Shown here: positions 1 to 8,500 of the stretch, one piece after another
Layout of the letters: each line of letters starts with the position of its first letter
Numbering within the stretch: position 1 is the stretch's first letter
NCBI GenBank assembly: GCA_949291555.1
Contig: CASEWE010000005.1
Location: 124,001 to 188,000, forward strand
From: an uncultured Bacteroidales bacterium
Lineage (GTDB): Bacteria > Bacteroidota > Bacteroidia > Bacteroidales > P3
Length of the DNA: 64,000 bases
Direction of reading: 5' to 3'
Position numbers and translations under genes: made by a program
The notes under the pieces: generated by a model
Database searches by the model: none
The model's input: only the letters and a program-made list of their open reading frames with translations
What the model was told of the DNA's origin: nothing

Positions 1-1127
1 TTGAGCACGTAGCTGATGCGGACTTCGTCCATGCCGGAACCCGGCGTGGAATAAAAGCCGGTAGCCGGAGCCAGCATGACAGTCTTTCCATCGATGCTGA
101 AGTCTTCCAGCAGCCACTGGCAGAACTTGTCGGCGTTGTCGATGGGCAAACGGGCCACAGCGTAGAACGCGCCCTTGGGATTGGGGCAGAGACAGCCCTC
201 CATCTTGTTGATCGATTCCACCACGATGTCGCGGCGTTTGGTGTACTCGGCCAATACCTCATTGAAGTACTCCGCCGGAGCATCGATCGCGGCCTCTCCG
301 AAAATCTGCCCGTAGCTCGGAGGGCTCAACCGTGCCTGGGCTGCTTTCATGGCCGCGGCATAGACTTCCTTGTTCTTGGTCACGAACATGCCGATACGGC
401 ATCCGCAAGCCGAATAGCGCTTGGAAATGGAATCTAACAGGATCACGTTCTCTTCCAACCCCTTAAGGTGCATCACAGAATGGTACTGGCTGTTATCGTA
501 GCAAAATTCGCGATACACTTCGTCGGCCATCAGGAAGAGGTCGTGCTTCTTGACAATCCGAGCCAGAACATCGAGTTCTTCTTCGGAATAAAGGTATCCG
601 GTGGGGTTGTTCGGGTTGCAAATCAGAATCGCCTTGGTCTTAGGCGTGATTTTCTTGTCGAACTCTTCAATAGGAGGAAGCGCAAAGCCGTTCTCGATCT
701 TGGAGACAATGGGCACCGTGGTCACCCCGGCCAATTTGGCGAAACCGGAATAATTGGCATAAAAAGGTTCGGTCACGATCACTTCATCGCCCGGATTCAG
801 GCAAGTCATGAAGGCGAACAGGATCGCCTCCGACCCCCCGTTGGTGACAATGATTTCATTTTCATCGACCTCGATACCATAGGTCTTATAGTACTGGCTC
901 AGCTTTTGACGGAAAGAAAGATTCCCGGCCGAATGGCTATAGGCAATCAAAGCCAAGTCATTGTTCTTCACTGCGTCCAACGCGCATTTAGGAGAAGCGA
1001 TATCGGGCTGCCCGATATTGAGATGGTACACCTTGATTCCTCTCTTTTTGGCCGCATCGGAAAAGGGAACCAACTTTCGAATAGGAGAAGCGGGCATCTG
1101 GAGCCCTTTTTGAGAAATTGAAGGCAT
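1..1127 (-). CDS. Pyridoxal-phosphate aminotransferase, aspartate aminotransferase-like (3' end outside window)
   Basis: Reading the minus strand from the ATG at 1127 gives an uninterrupted frame to the window edge, about 375 residues, so the C-terminus is missing. The protein starts MPSISQKGLQMPASPIRKL and shows the fold-type I aminotransferase signature: an N-terminal NIGQPDI motif, NGGSEAI in the cofactor-phosphate region, NPNNPTG, the DEVYREF strand, and SISKRYSACGCRIG, whose lysine is the expected Schiff-base residue. Family members transfer the amino group of aspartate or another amino acid to 2-oxoglutarate in the cytoplasm. The exact substrate cannot be read from the sequence. It is followed upstream on the same strand by the DUF1573 gene, with a hairpin between them, so the two are probably transcribed separately. 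Confidence 0.88.
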   Translation of the reverse strand, partial: MPSISQKGLQMPASPIRKLVPFSDAAKKRGIKVYHLNIGQPDIASPKCALDAVKNNDLALIAYSHSAGNLSFRQKLSQYYKTYGIEVDENEIIVTNGGSEAILFAFMTCLNPGDEVIVTEPFYANYSGFAKLAGVTTVPIVSKIENGFALPPIEEFDKKITPKTKAILICNPNNPTGYLYSEEELDVLARIVKKHDLFLMADEVYREFCYDNSQYHSVMHLKGLEENVILLDSISKRYSACGCRIGMFVTKNKEVYAAAMKAAQARLSPPSYGQIFGEAAIDAPAEYFNEVLAEYTKRRDIVVESINKMEGCLCPNPKGAFYAVARLPIDNADKFCQWLLEDFSIDGKTVMLAPATGFYSTPGSGMDEVRISYVL

Positions 1128-1163
1128 TGTCCTGAATTTTTAACGAATTATCCCTTGGAAACG

Positions 1164-1191
1164 ATTATCCCGGCCAAAAAGCCGGGATAAT
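1164..1191 (-). terminator. Hairpin between DUF1573 gene and aminotransferase gene
   Basis: A perfect 11-bp inverted repeat (ATTATCCCGGC at 1164-1174 and GCCGGGATAAT at 1181-1191) with a 6-nt loop lies just after the DUF1573 stop codon. There is no long U-tract on the minus strand, so termination is inferred from position and stem strength only. Confidence 0.55.
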
Positions 1192-1203
1192 GCGTTCTAA
1201 AAA

Positions 1204-1629
1204 TTATTGCTTGGGGCTGACTTGTCCGCGGATGCTCAGTACGACCCTTTCCGGATTCCCGTTCGTGGAAACGGTAATGGATTTGTTTATCCCGCCTACC
1301 CGATGCGTATCGTAATGGACTTTTATCGAGTTCGACTTGCCCGGCATGATCGGCTCGCGAGGCCAGGAAGGAACGGTGCAGCCGCACGAGGAACGCACAT
1401 CGGAAAGCAACAGCGGTTCGGTCCCGTTGTTCGTGAACACGAATTCGCAATCCCCGTTCGCCCCGTAGGCTATGGTGCCGTAATCATGCACCGTTTTCTC
1501 GAATTTTATCCCCGGGCCCTCCACTTTCTGTTCCGTGTTCGATTGAGGCGCAACAGACGGTGCCGCGGAAACGACGCCGGCGCAAACAAGCGGCAAAGCC
1601 AGCATCATTGCAAAAAAAATCTTTTTCAT
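1204..1629 (-). CDS. DUF1573 domain protein with signal peptide
   Basis: A 141-residue protein. I chose the ATG at 1629 because it opens directly on a signal peptide (MKKIFFAMMLALPLVCAGVV, then an Ala-rich cleavage region). An upstream in-frame extension has no signal-like start. The mature part holds one DUF1573 domain: a beta-rich HDYGTI stretch, then the SSCGCTVPSWP motif with two closely spaced cysteines, then VHYDTHRVGG and a final beta strand ending in SIRGQ. DUF1573 proteins are abundant in Bacteroidota, are exported and have no established biochemical role. The cysteine pair could be redox-active or could bind a metal; that is inference. A promoter lies about 110 bases upstream. Confidence 0.85.
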   Translation of the reverse strand: MKKIFFAMMLALPLVCAGVVSAAPSVAPQSNTEQKVEGPGIKFEKTVHDYGTIAYGANGDCEFVFTNNGTEPLLLSDVRSSCGCTVPSWPREPIMPGKSNSIKVHYDTHRVGGINKSITVSTNGNPERVVLSIRGQVSPKQ

Positions 1630-1738
1630 ATCGTAAGATTTTGAGTTTTGTCGCAAAAGGCCGGAAGCCTTGCCGAACCGGCATCCCCGTTCCCAAGCCG
1701 CCCCTTGCTTCTTTATATACCGCTCCTGCAAGCGGGCG

Positions 1739-1769
1739 CAAATTTACTACTTTTTGAGAATTGGCGCAA
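1739..1769 (-). promoter_or_regulatory. Bacteroidota-type promoter for the DUF1573 gene
   Basis: On the minus strand TAAATTTG (complement of 1739-1746) matches the -7 consensus TAnnTTTG. A TTG lies 20 bases further upstream at 1767-1769, the expected -33 spacing. The predicted 5' leader is about 100 nt. Confidence 0.6.
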
Positions 1770-1791
1770 CACGCGGGAAACCCGAAAAAAA

Positions 1792-1822
1792 TTTGCAAAT
1801 ATAAAAAATATTAGTACCTTTG
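1792..1822 (+). promoter_or_regulatory. Bacteroidota-type promoter for tRNA-Asp
   Basis: TTTG at 1792-1795 and TACCTTTG at 1815-1822 are separated by 19 bases, an exact fit to the -33/-7 consensus of the phylum's primary sigma factor. It points at the tRNA beginning at 1863. Confidence 0.8.
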
Positions 1823-1862
1823 CAGCCTCAATCGGCCGCCGCATGGTAGTCCTGCGAGAGCC

Positions 1863-1936
1863 GGTCCGGTAGTTCAGTTGGTTAGAATACATGCCTGTCA
1901 CGCATGGGGTCGCGAGTTCGAGTCTCGTCCGGACCG
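1863..1936 (+). tRNA. tRNA-Asp (GTC)
   Basis: The acceptor stem GGTCCGG (1863-1869) pairs with CCGGACC (1929-1935), followed by discriminator G at 1936. The D arm (AGTTCAGTTGGTTAGAAT), an anticodon loop carrying GTC at 1897-1899, and the T arm with GAGTTCGAGTCTC are all recognisable. CCA is not encoded. The gene has its own promoter upstream and a hairpin terminator immediately downstream, so it is a single-gene unit. Confidence 0.97.
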
Positions 1937-1940
1937 CAAC

Positions 1941-1968
1941 AAGGGAAGCCGAAAAGCTTCCCTTTCTT
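1941..1968 (+). terminator. Terminator of tRNA-Asp
   Basis: AAGGGAAGC (1941-1949) and GCTTCCCTT (1956-1964) form a perfect 9-bp stem with a 6-nt loop, followed by TCTTGTTTG. It starts five bases after the tRNA end. Confidence 0.7.
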
Positions 1969-2225
1969 GTTTGCGGTCGTGCAAAGCCACCGATTCCAGG
2001 TTCAAGCCTCAAAAAAAAACGCCCTTGCAGGCCATTCCAAACGGCCGTTAGGCCAGATTCTCCTTGCTCCTGCAACACTATTTCCCGGTTAGTATTGTAT
2101 TTGAAAATAGTATTGCATTCGACTTAGCGCGGCGTTTCGACTTAATACGGCATCCACATTCAAGGCGGACAGGAATATCCGGCACATTTCCTATTTTTGC
2201 CACAGACGTTTAAAAACACAAGGAG
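1969..2225. other. Gene-free stretch before the DUF3784 gene, with a short repeat and a -7 element
   Basis: No convincing gene. TAGTATTG occurs twice, at 2090-2097 and 2108-2115, each followed by YATT, giving an 18-bp period. TATTTTTG at 2192-2199 matches the -7 promoter consensus and lies 27 bases ahead of the next start codon. A clear -33 element is lacking. Confidence 0.4.
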
Positions 2226-2960
2226 ATGGGAAATACCGCATCCGGCATCCTTTTCGGCGGACTCTTGATCCTTGCCGGGCTTTTGGCCTGGAAATTCCCG
2301 AATCTGATTTCTTTTTACAGCCTCCTCCCCAAGGCAGAGAGAAAGAACATCGACCTGAAAGCCGCCGGCAAAGCCAGCTGCATCGTCCTTGTGGCTGCCG
2401 GAATTGCAGGCGCACTGCTCAACTGGATTTTCTGCACGGCCGGATGGGCCGGCGCCGAACTGGCCATGATAGCGCCCTTGGCCATAGGCGTCTTGCTGCT
2501 TTTCTTCCTGTTAAGGAAATACAACAGCAACCCGGCCTCATCCAAACGGTACCGGGCCAACGCCATTACGCTATCCGCCATTACCCTCGCAGCTATCCTC
2601 TGCCTGATTTGGTGGGCTCGCCCGACCGGGGTCGAACTTGGAAAAAATTCGATCGCCTTCACCGGAATCTACGGCATGGAACTCTCCTTTGAAAATATCC
2701 GGTCCGTCTCGCTCGAAGAAAGGCTTCCGGCTATCGAGGCGCGCGTCAATGGAATCGGAATGGGAAACATCCAAAAAGGGAATTACCGGTTATCCGGCAT
2801 CGGGAAATGCAAGTTGCATGTCAACCTCGAACACCCTCCGTTCCTCCGCATCCTGACCAACGATGGGGAGCAAATCTTCTACAACGCCAAAGAAAGGGAA
2901 ATGACCCTTTCGCTTTACGACACGCTGTCCCTCGCCCTGAAATCTCCTGAAAGACACTGA
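2226..2960 (+). CDS. Membrane protein with DUF3784-like N-terminus and PH-like C-terminal domain
   Basis: A 244-residue protein with AAGGAG just before the ATG. The first ~125 residues carry four hydrophobic segments (about 7-24, 49-70, 77-95 and 112-130). The region WKFPNLISFYSLLPKAER followed by a basic/acidic stretch resembles DUF3784, a family of small membrane proteins of unknown function. Residues ~135-240 are soluble and beta-rich, with a bacterial PH-like pattern (VELGKNSIAFTGIYG, SFENIRSVSLEE, FLRILTNDGEQIFYNA). Similar proteins occur singly in many Bacteroidota. The function is not known; the domain pairing suggests a cytoplasmic-membrane protein with an interaction module. Its 3' end faces the M14 peptidase gene. 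Confidence 0.75.
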   Translation: MGNTASGILFGGLLILAGLLAWKFPNLISFYSLLPKAERKNIDLKAAGKASCIVLVAAGIAGALLNWIFCTAGWAGAELAMIAPLAIGVLLLFFLLRKYNSNPASSKRYRANAITLSAITLAAILCLIWWARPTGVELGKNSIAFTGIYGMELSFENIRSVSLEERLPAIEARVNGIGMGNIQKGNYRLSGIGKCKLHVNLEHPPFLRILTNDGEQIFYNAKEREMTLSLYDTLSLALKSPERH

Positions 2961-3072
2961 AAACGGGCATAGCCGGCACCTCCCAAGTCCCCGTTCCGCC
3001 TTCCTCCCAAACCGCGCCCGAAGCAAAGAGCCCCGGGGAACGATCCGCCGCAGAGACGAAGCCAAAGGCTCC

Positions 3073-3096
3073 TGTTTTCCTGTTTTCCTGTTTTCC
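3073..3096. repeat. Short tandem repeat (TGTTTTCC)x3
   Basis: Three perfect 8-bp units lie in the 240-bp gap between the convergent DUF3784 and M14 genes. Nothing else is recognisable in this gap and no strong terminator hairpin is seen. Confidence 0.85.
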
Positions 3097-3201
3097 AAAT
3101 TTCCTAATCCCCCTGCCCTCCCCACCTTCCCGTGAAATTCCGGAAAGCCCGGGCATCGGACTGCCGAAACAAAAGAAGCAGAGCCCTGCTCAAAAACGGA
3201 A

Positions 3202-5007
3202 TCAGTATTTCACAAACCGGATCCGATGCCGCTTCCCATCGGCCGACTTGACCTCCAGAACATACAATCCCACCGGCAAAGCCTCGACCGATAACCGATG
3301 GGAAACGCGCATACCCCCTTCCGGCAGCCCCATCGCTTTCCGCCCGTCGGAAGCCCGGTAAACAGCCACCAAGGCCACCGGTTCGACCGCTTCCAGGTAA
3401 AGCGTTCCCGAAACCGGATTGGGATACAACCGGAAAACTCCGGCATCGCCCGTCCCGCTGCCGGCACCGGCCAGAAACGCGTTGGAAACCGTGGTGTCGG
3501 AAGGAATCGTATCGGGAGGCGCTGGCAGCGAATCAGGAACCAAAGCCACGTTGCACACGGTATAAGAAAGGTCCGAAACTTCTATGTTTTCTACCGTTTT
3601 GTCCCGGTATCCGGGCGCGGAAAAGTTCAAGGAATAGCCCCCTTCCGCAATCGGACGGAAATAGGCCCCATGGACAGCCGAGCTATAGACTTGGGAGCTA
3701 TCCTTGTCATGGCCCAGCACTTGGACAAACGCCCGCAAAGGTTCGCCGGTCAAGGAATCGCGCACCGTGCCGCGAATGCCGTAACCAGCCTCTTTCATGT
3801 AGTTGACGAGCGACCTCCAGTTCGTCTCCCAGAAATCCGGCAAAAGGGAAGCCGCAGGCAGCTTGGTGACCGAAATCTCCAAAGTCAGTTCCCGCAGATG
3901 ATTGTACACGTTGAAATAATCCTGCCGCCCGTTGTGGACCACATACCAGTCTCCCCCATGGATATAGCCTTGCGCGTTCACGTCCCGGTAAGAGGCCGGA
4001 TCCACCCGGCGGCAAGAATCCACATAACGCTTGCAAACCGACTGCCACCAAAGGTAATCGGCATGGCGGCGCTGGGAAGAGCGGAAGCCGTCCCAAGGGT
4101 AATTCAGTACATCGGAGCCCCCGTGGATATTGGCCGAAACAACCAAGTGCAGCGTGTCCACATACGAAATCATGGCGCGGTTTTCTTTTTCAACCCGAGA
4201 CGAACTGCCGTACCAGAAATCCGGGAAATTGCGATTGAGGTCCTCGTAGTTCGCATTATAACGGGTAGAACCCGAAACATCCTGGTCGGAAAGCGCGTAA
4301 GCCCCGTCCGGATTGGCCAAAGGATTGATGTAAATCTGCATCCCGTCTACCAAACGGGTAACTTCCTCGTCCTGCCCGTAGCTGCGCAACAGGTAATCCG
4401 CAAGCCGCAGCATCAGCACGTAGCCCGTCAGCTCGTCCCCGTGAATGGACGAAGAATAGAAAAATCCCGGTTCCGGCTCTTCGCGGTTCACGCTGTCCGA
4501 AATCTTTAGACATAGGATAAGCCGGTTTTCTACCGAATAGCCAATCGTGTCCAAACGGCAAATATCCGGGTGCTCCTGCGCGAAGGCCTGCATCATCTCC
4601 ACATACAAGGGATAGGTGGGATAACGGTCCCAGCCGGCCATTTCCTCACGCGATCCGGCCATGGCGGCGGCTTTCTTCCTGGCGGCCAAGGCTGCGGGAG
4701 GCTCCAGCAAAGCATGAATCTTGTAACCGGCTTGCAAAAAGGCCGCAAGTTCCCGCTTGTTGGCGTAGGCGGTGAAAAGGCTGTCTTTCCGAGCATCGAG
4801 CGAAACCAACAGGCCCGCCGCCTCTGCCCGCGCCGGGTCGCTTTCAATGAACTGGAAAACCGCTTCGCCCCGGTTTTCAAACAGCGCTTCGAAAGCCGAA
4901 TCCTGAAACGCACGAGGAATCCTTTCCGACCCTGAGGCGGCCCAGAGCGGCTGGGCACCAAGCCACAAGAAAAAAAGTCCAAAAACAAAAGAAGTCGTTT
5001 TTCCCAT
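3202..5007 (-). CDS. M14-family zinc carboxypeptidase exported by T9SS
   Basis: A 601-residue protein starting at the ATG at 5007, which opens on a signal peptide (MGKTTSFVFGLFFLWLGAQP, cleavage near LWA). The M14 catalytic domain spans about 125-405. Its zinc ligands H189 and E192 sit in SIHGDE and the third, H295, in ANIHGG. NPDG and NRNF (258-261) match the substrate-carboxylate region, and E377 in LTLE is the general base. A carboxypeptidase-regulatory-like beta domain follows (~408-490). A T9SS C-terminal signal with LYPNP near 528 ends in RIRFVKY. M14 enzymes remove C-terminal residues from peptides. The layout resembles the secreted CPG70-type carboxypeptidases of oral Bacteroidales, so it probably acts on the cell surface. 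Confidence 0.92.
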   Translation of the reverse strand: MGKTTSFVFGLFFLWLGAQPLWAASGSERIPRAFQDSAFEALFENRGEAVFQFIESDPARAEAAGLLVSLDARKDSLFTAYANKRELAAFLQAGYKIHALLEPPAALAARKKAAAMAGSREEMAGWDRYPTYPLYVEMMQAFAQEHPDICRLDTIGYSVENRLILCLKISDSVNREEPEPGFFYSSSIHGDELTGYVLMLRLADYLLRSYGQDEEVTRLVDGMQIYINPLANPDGAYALSDQDVSGSTRYNANYEDLNRNFPDFWYGSSSRVEKENRAMISYVDTLHLVVSANIHGGSDVLNYPWDGFRSSQRRHADYLWWQSVCKRYVDSCRRVDPASYRDVNAQGYIHGGDWYVVHNGRQDYFNVYNHLRELTLEISVTKLPAASLLPDFWETNWRSLVNYMKEAGYGIRGTVRDSLTGEPLRAFVQVLGHDKDSSQVYSSAVHGAYFRPIAEGGYSLNFSAPGYRDKTVENIEVSDLSYTVCNVALVPDSLPAPPDTIPSDTTVSNAFLAGAGSGTGDAGVFRLYPNPVSGTLYLEAVEPVALVAVYRASDGRKAMGLPEGGMRVSHRLSVEALPVGLYVLEVKSADGKRHRIRFVKY

Positions 5008-5342
5008 TTCCAATTCCGTTTTTATTTCCCACCGGGCGGATCCGCCAACGCGAACGCCTTCCCCCCTCAGAAAACCGGCTGCCGTTTCTTTCCGTTGCAA
5101 CCAAGCCCCATTGGGCGTGCCCATTTGCATTCCAACACCTGCCGAGCAAACGCCTGCCCCGCCGGCATCCCGCATAGCAAAACACAATTTTACGGAAAAT
5201 CCGCGGAATACCCGCAAGCCTTCAAAAGAAACGTAAAATTCACACACGAAAATCAAGCAGTCAAAAACACCCGAATGACAAGAAAGGGCAAAAGCCGACT
5301 TCCGGGAAACTTGCTGCAAACGGGCGGATACCGCAGTAGCCG

Positions 5343-5423
5343 TTGAAAATACGGTTTCAACAGCGGCTGCTCCGCTGTGCCGCCCTGTTCAGGGCGGCTT
5401 GCCAGGATCTGATTTGCTGATCC
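5343..5423. repeat. Chain of four consecutive hairpins
   Basis: Four inverted repeats lie back to back: TTGAAA/TTTCAA (5343-5348 and 5355-5360), ACAGCGG/CCGCTGT (5360-5366 and 5372-5378), GCCGCCCTG/CAGGGCGGC (5379-5387 and 5390-5398) and GGATC/GATCC (5405-5409 and 5419-5423). The first two can also pair in a larger alternative structure through GCAG/CTGC. The function is unknown; they follow the InlB-repeat gene on the minus strand and precede the M14 gene. Confidence 0.7.
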
Positions 5424-5472
5424 ATGCCCCTTCGCGCAAACCCATCCTCCCTGCTCCAGGAATACAAAGGGG

Positions 5473-5510
5473 AAGGGGAGCCCTGGCTCTTTCGAGCCAG
5501 GGCTCCCCTT
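5473..5510 (-). terminator. Long perfect hairpin downstream of the InlB-repeat gene
   Basis: Arms 5473-5489 and 5494-5510 are perfectly complementary over 17 bp. The 4-nt loop reads GAAA on the minus strand, a stable GNRA tetraloop. This supports function on the minus-strand transcript of the upstream InlB-repeat gene. No U-tract follows. Confidence 0.65.
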
Positions 5511-5595
5511 CAAAAAACTGCCGGAGGCTCCGGGCAAGCGCATCGAAATGCACACGGTTGCCCGGCAGAACCCTGATAACGATGGAATCTCTGTC

Positions 5596-8500
5596 TCAAA
5601 GCTTCACAAAAGGAACACGAACAAGCACCTTTCCCGACTTGAATCCCACCAAGACGAACCAAGCGTCCTCCAGCTCCCTCACATCCATTTGCCGCTGCAA
5701 GCCATCCGATTCAAGGCGTATCCGGCCTTTCCCGTCCCATACCTGCCAGCCGTCCACCTCGCCTTCGAAAGACCAGTAAAGAATCTCCCGAACCGGATTC
5801 GGCCACAGGCGAAGCAAGCCGCTCTCGTCCAAGCCGATATTTCCGGCTCCATACCTCCACTGCGCGTACAGCGTATGGTCTTCCTCCGGAACGAGGCTCG
5901 AATCGGTTACCGCCTCCGCATAGCCGGCATCGGCATACCAGCCGGCGAAATGGTAATCCGTCCTTTGCGGTACCGGCAAGCCGGTGTTCGGGGCTTCGCC
6001 GTAGGCCAGGCCTGAGAAATACTCCCTCGTCCCTACCGGATCGCCCCCGTTCGTCTCGAACGAAACCTGCACCTTGGCCAAGGGTTTTTCCGTCCAGCGG
6101 GCATACAACGAATGGTCTTCCGCCGGCACGAGGCTCGAATCGGTTACCGCCTCCGCGAAACCGGCATCGGCATACCAGCCGGCAAAACAGAAGTCCTCGC
6201 GCGCCGGGACCGGCAAACCCGGATTAGGAAGCTCGCCGTAAGCCAAACCATCGGCCTGATATATCCTCGGCTCCATGGCATCCCCTCCGTTCACGACAAA
6301 GTCCACCGTGACCAAAGTAGCCGGAATCTCTTCCCAGCCGGCATACAAGGTATGGGCAGCATCCTTGACCACGGAATCCGCTTTCACGGGAACGCGGCAA
6401 GCCGAATCGGAATACCAGCCTTTGAAAAGGTATCCCGGCCGGTAAGCTGTCTCGGGCAAGCCTTCGTTGGGTGATTCTCCGTAAAAGATCCCCGGGGAAT
6501 AGAGACGATCCTCCACATGGTTTCCTCCGAACGTCTCAAATTTGACCCGAACACACCAGCGAGCGTGAAGAGCATGGTAATCCTGCGGCACCAAGCTATC
6601 GTTACGAACCGGAACTTCCATTTTCCGAATTTTGGCATGCCAGCCGACAAAAACCCAAGGCGCTTTTTCCGAACGCGGAGAATACAAACCCTTGTTAGGC
6701 GACTCCCGGTAAGGTATATTGTGATAATAATCCTCTTCTTCGAACATATAATCCGGATCCGTGTAATCGACAAAGACTATCTTGACCTTTTCTCCCCATT
6801 TGGCATAGAGGCAGGTCATTGTCTCTGTCACTTCCGTCCAATCATCCACTTCCTGTTCATATTCCGGGTCGGCATACCAGCCCAAGAACAAAGCATCCCC
6901 TTTGTCAGGGTCAGACGGCATGCCGCCGCCCGATTCCCGGAAGTCGAAACCCGTCTCATAAGTCCGTGGCTCTATTTCCGAGCCCCCAAAAGTCTCAAAC
7001 CGGACTTCTATCCAATTCGACCAACGGGCATACAAAACATCCACATCCGTCGTCACTGTAGTCCAAGCATCCACTTCCCGCGTGTATTCCGGGTCGGCAT
7101 ACCAACCCAATAAAGAGGTGTTCTCCCGAGAAAGCGTAGGCAAACCCGGATTGCCTGATCCATAAGTCCCGTAGTCCCGGCCTACACGGTAAACACGATC
7201 TTCCACAACCTCATCCCCGAAAGGCTCGAAACGCACCCTCTGGTATGCCGGATTCCATCCCGCGTACAAGACTTCCACCGCCGCATCCACGATGCTTGTC
7301 TCATCCACCGGATCTGTCAAACCCGGATCGGTATACCAGGAACCGAAATCAAGGCTGTCCTTGCTATTAGCCAATGAAGGACGAGGCAATCCCGGATTCC
7401 CCGACCTGGTATCGAGATAAGCAAAACCCGTATAATACTCGCGAGCCGCCAGCTCGTTTCCTTCGTTGCATTCAAAAGCCACGCTGATTTTCTCGCCAAA
7501 ATGAGCATACAGCACTGTCCGCTCCGCCGTAACAAGACTGGTCTCGGACACTTTTTCCTGAAAACCGGGATCGGCATACCAGCCTTCAAACACGGCATCT
7601 TCCTTGACAGCACTTGGCAAGCCGGGATTCCCTGCCACATCATCCTTGTAGGCAAAACCGGTATAATACGTCCGGGATTCCAAAGGCTGGCCTTCTCCCA
7701 CTTCAAATTCCACCACTACCGGTCCTTCCCATTTGGCAAAGAGCACCGTATCCTGAGGCCGGACCAAATCGTTCACGTCCACCGCATCGGTACAGGCCGG
7801 GTCGAAAAACCAGCCTCCAAAGCAGAAACCATCCCGATAAGCCCTCGGAAGACCCGAATTCTGGAAAGTCCCGTACCTGCCAAGCCATGCCACATTGGTA
7901 TAATACGTCCCCGATGCTATTTCCTCCCCTCCTTGGACATCGAAACGAACTTCCATCGAACAAGCATAACGTGCAAACAGCGTATGATTTTCAGCAGGCA
8001 CATAATCTCCGCCCGATATTTCATTCCCGCCGGAATCGACCCAATACATGAAAAGGCAGGTATCGCAGTCGTCCGCAAATGGCAAATTGTTGTTATATTC
8101 AATAAAGTCACGGTCATAATAGCAGATTAAAGGATAATACTGCCGAGGAGGCACAGGTGTTCCCATACCATAAGTCTCAAAATTCACCCACACCAGATCG
8201 GCCCAATCGGCATACAAGGTATCCCGGAGCTTAAGAGGAACAATGTCGTCATTGTCCTTAGGCTCCGAATAAACAGGATCCGTATACCATCCTCCCAGCT
8301 CGTAGCCGTCTTTCTCCGCCACAGGCAGGCCGGGGTTCTCGGCGTTAAAATAGGGCATCCCGCCTACATAACGATACATCCAATCCCCTTTCCGGAAATT
8401 CTCGCCATGGGAACTGTCCCCTTCCACAATACTGTCGCCTATCGCCGCCAAGCCGCCTCCCATGGCATTGAAATAAACGTTGTGAGACCACAAGGCGTAT

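Larger units (their letters stand above)
5008..5595. other. Gene-free stretch between two minus-strand T9SS cargo genes
   Basis: No credible gene in 588 bases. It holds the 5' region of the M14 gene, a chain of hairpins at 5343-5423 and a strong terminator-like hairpin at 5473-5510, both listed separately. Confidence 0.6.
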
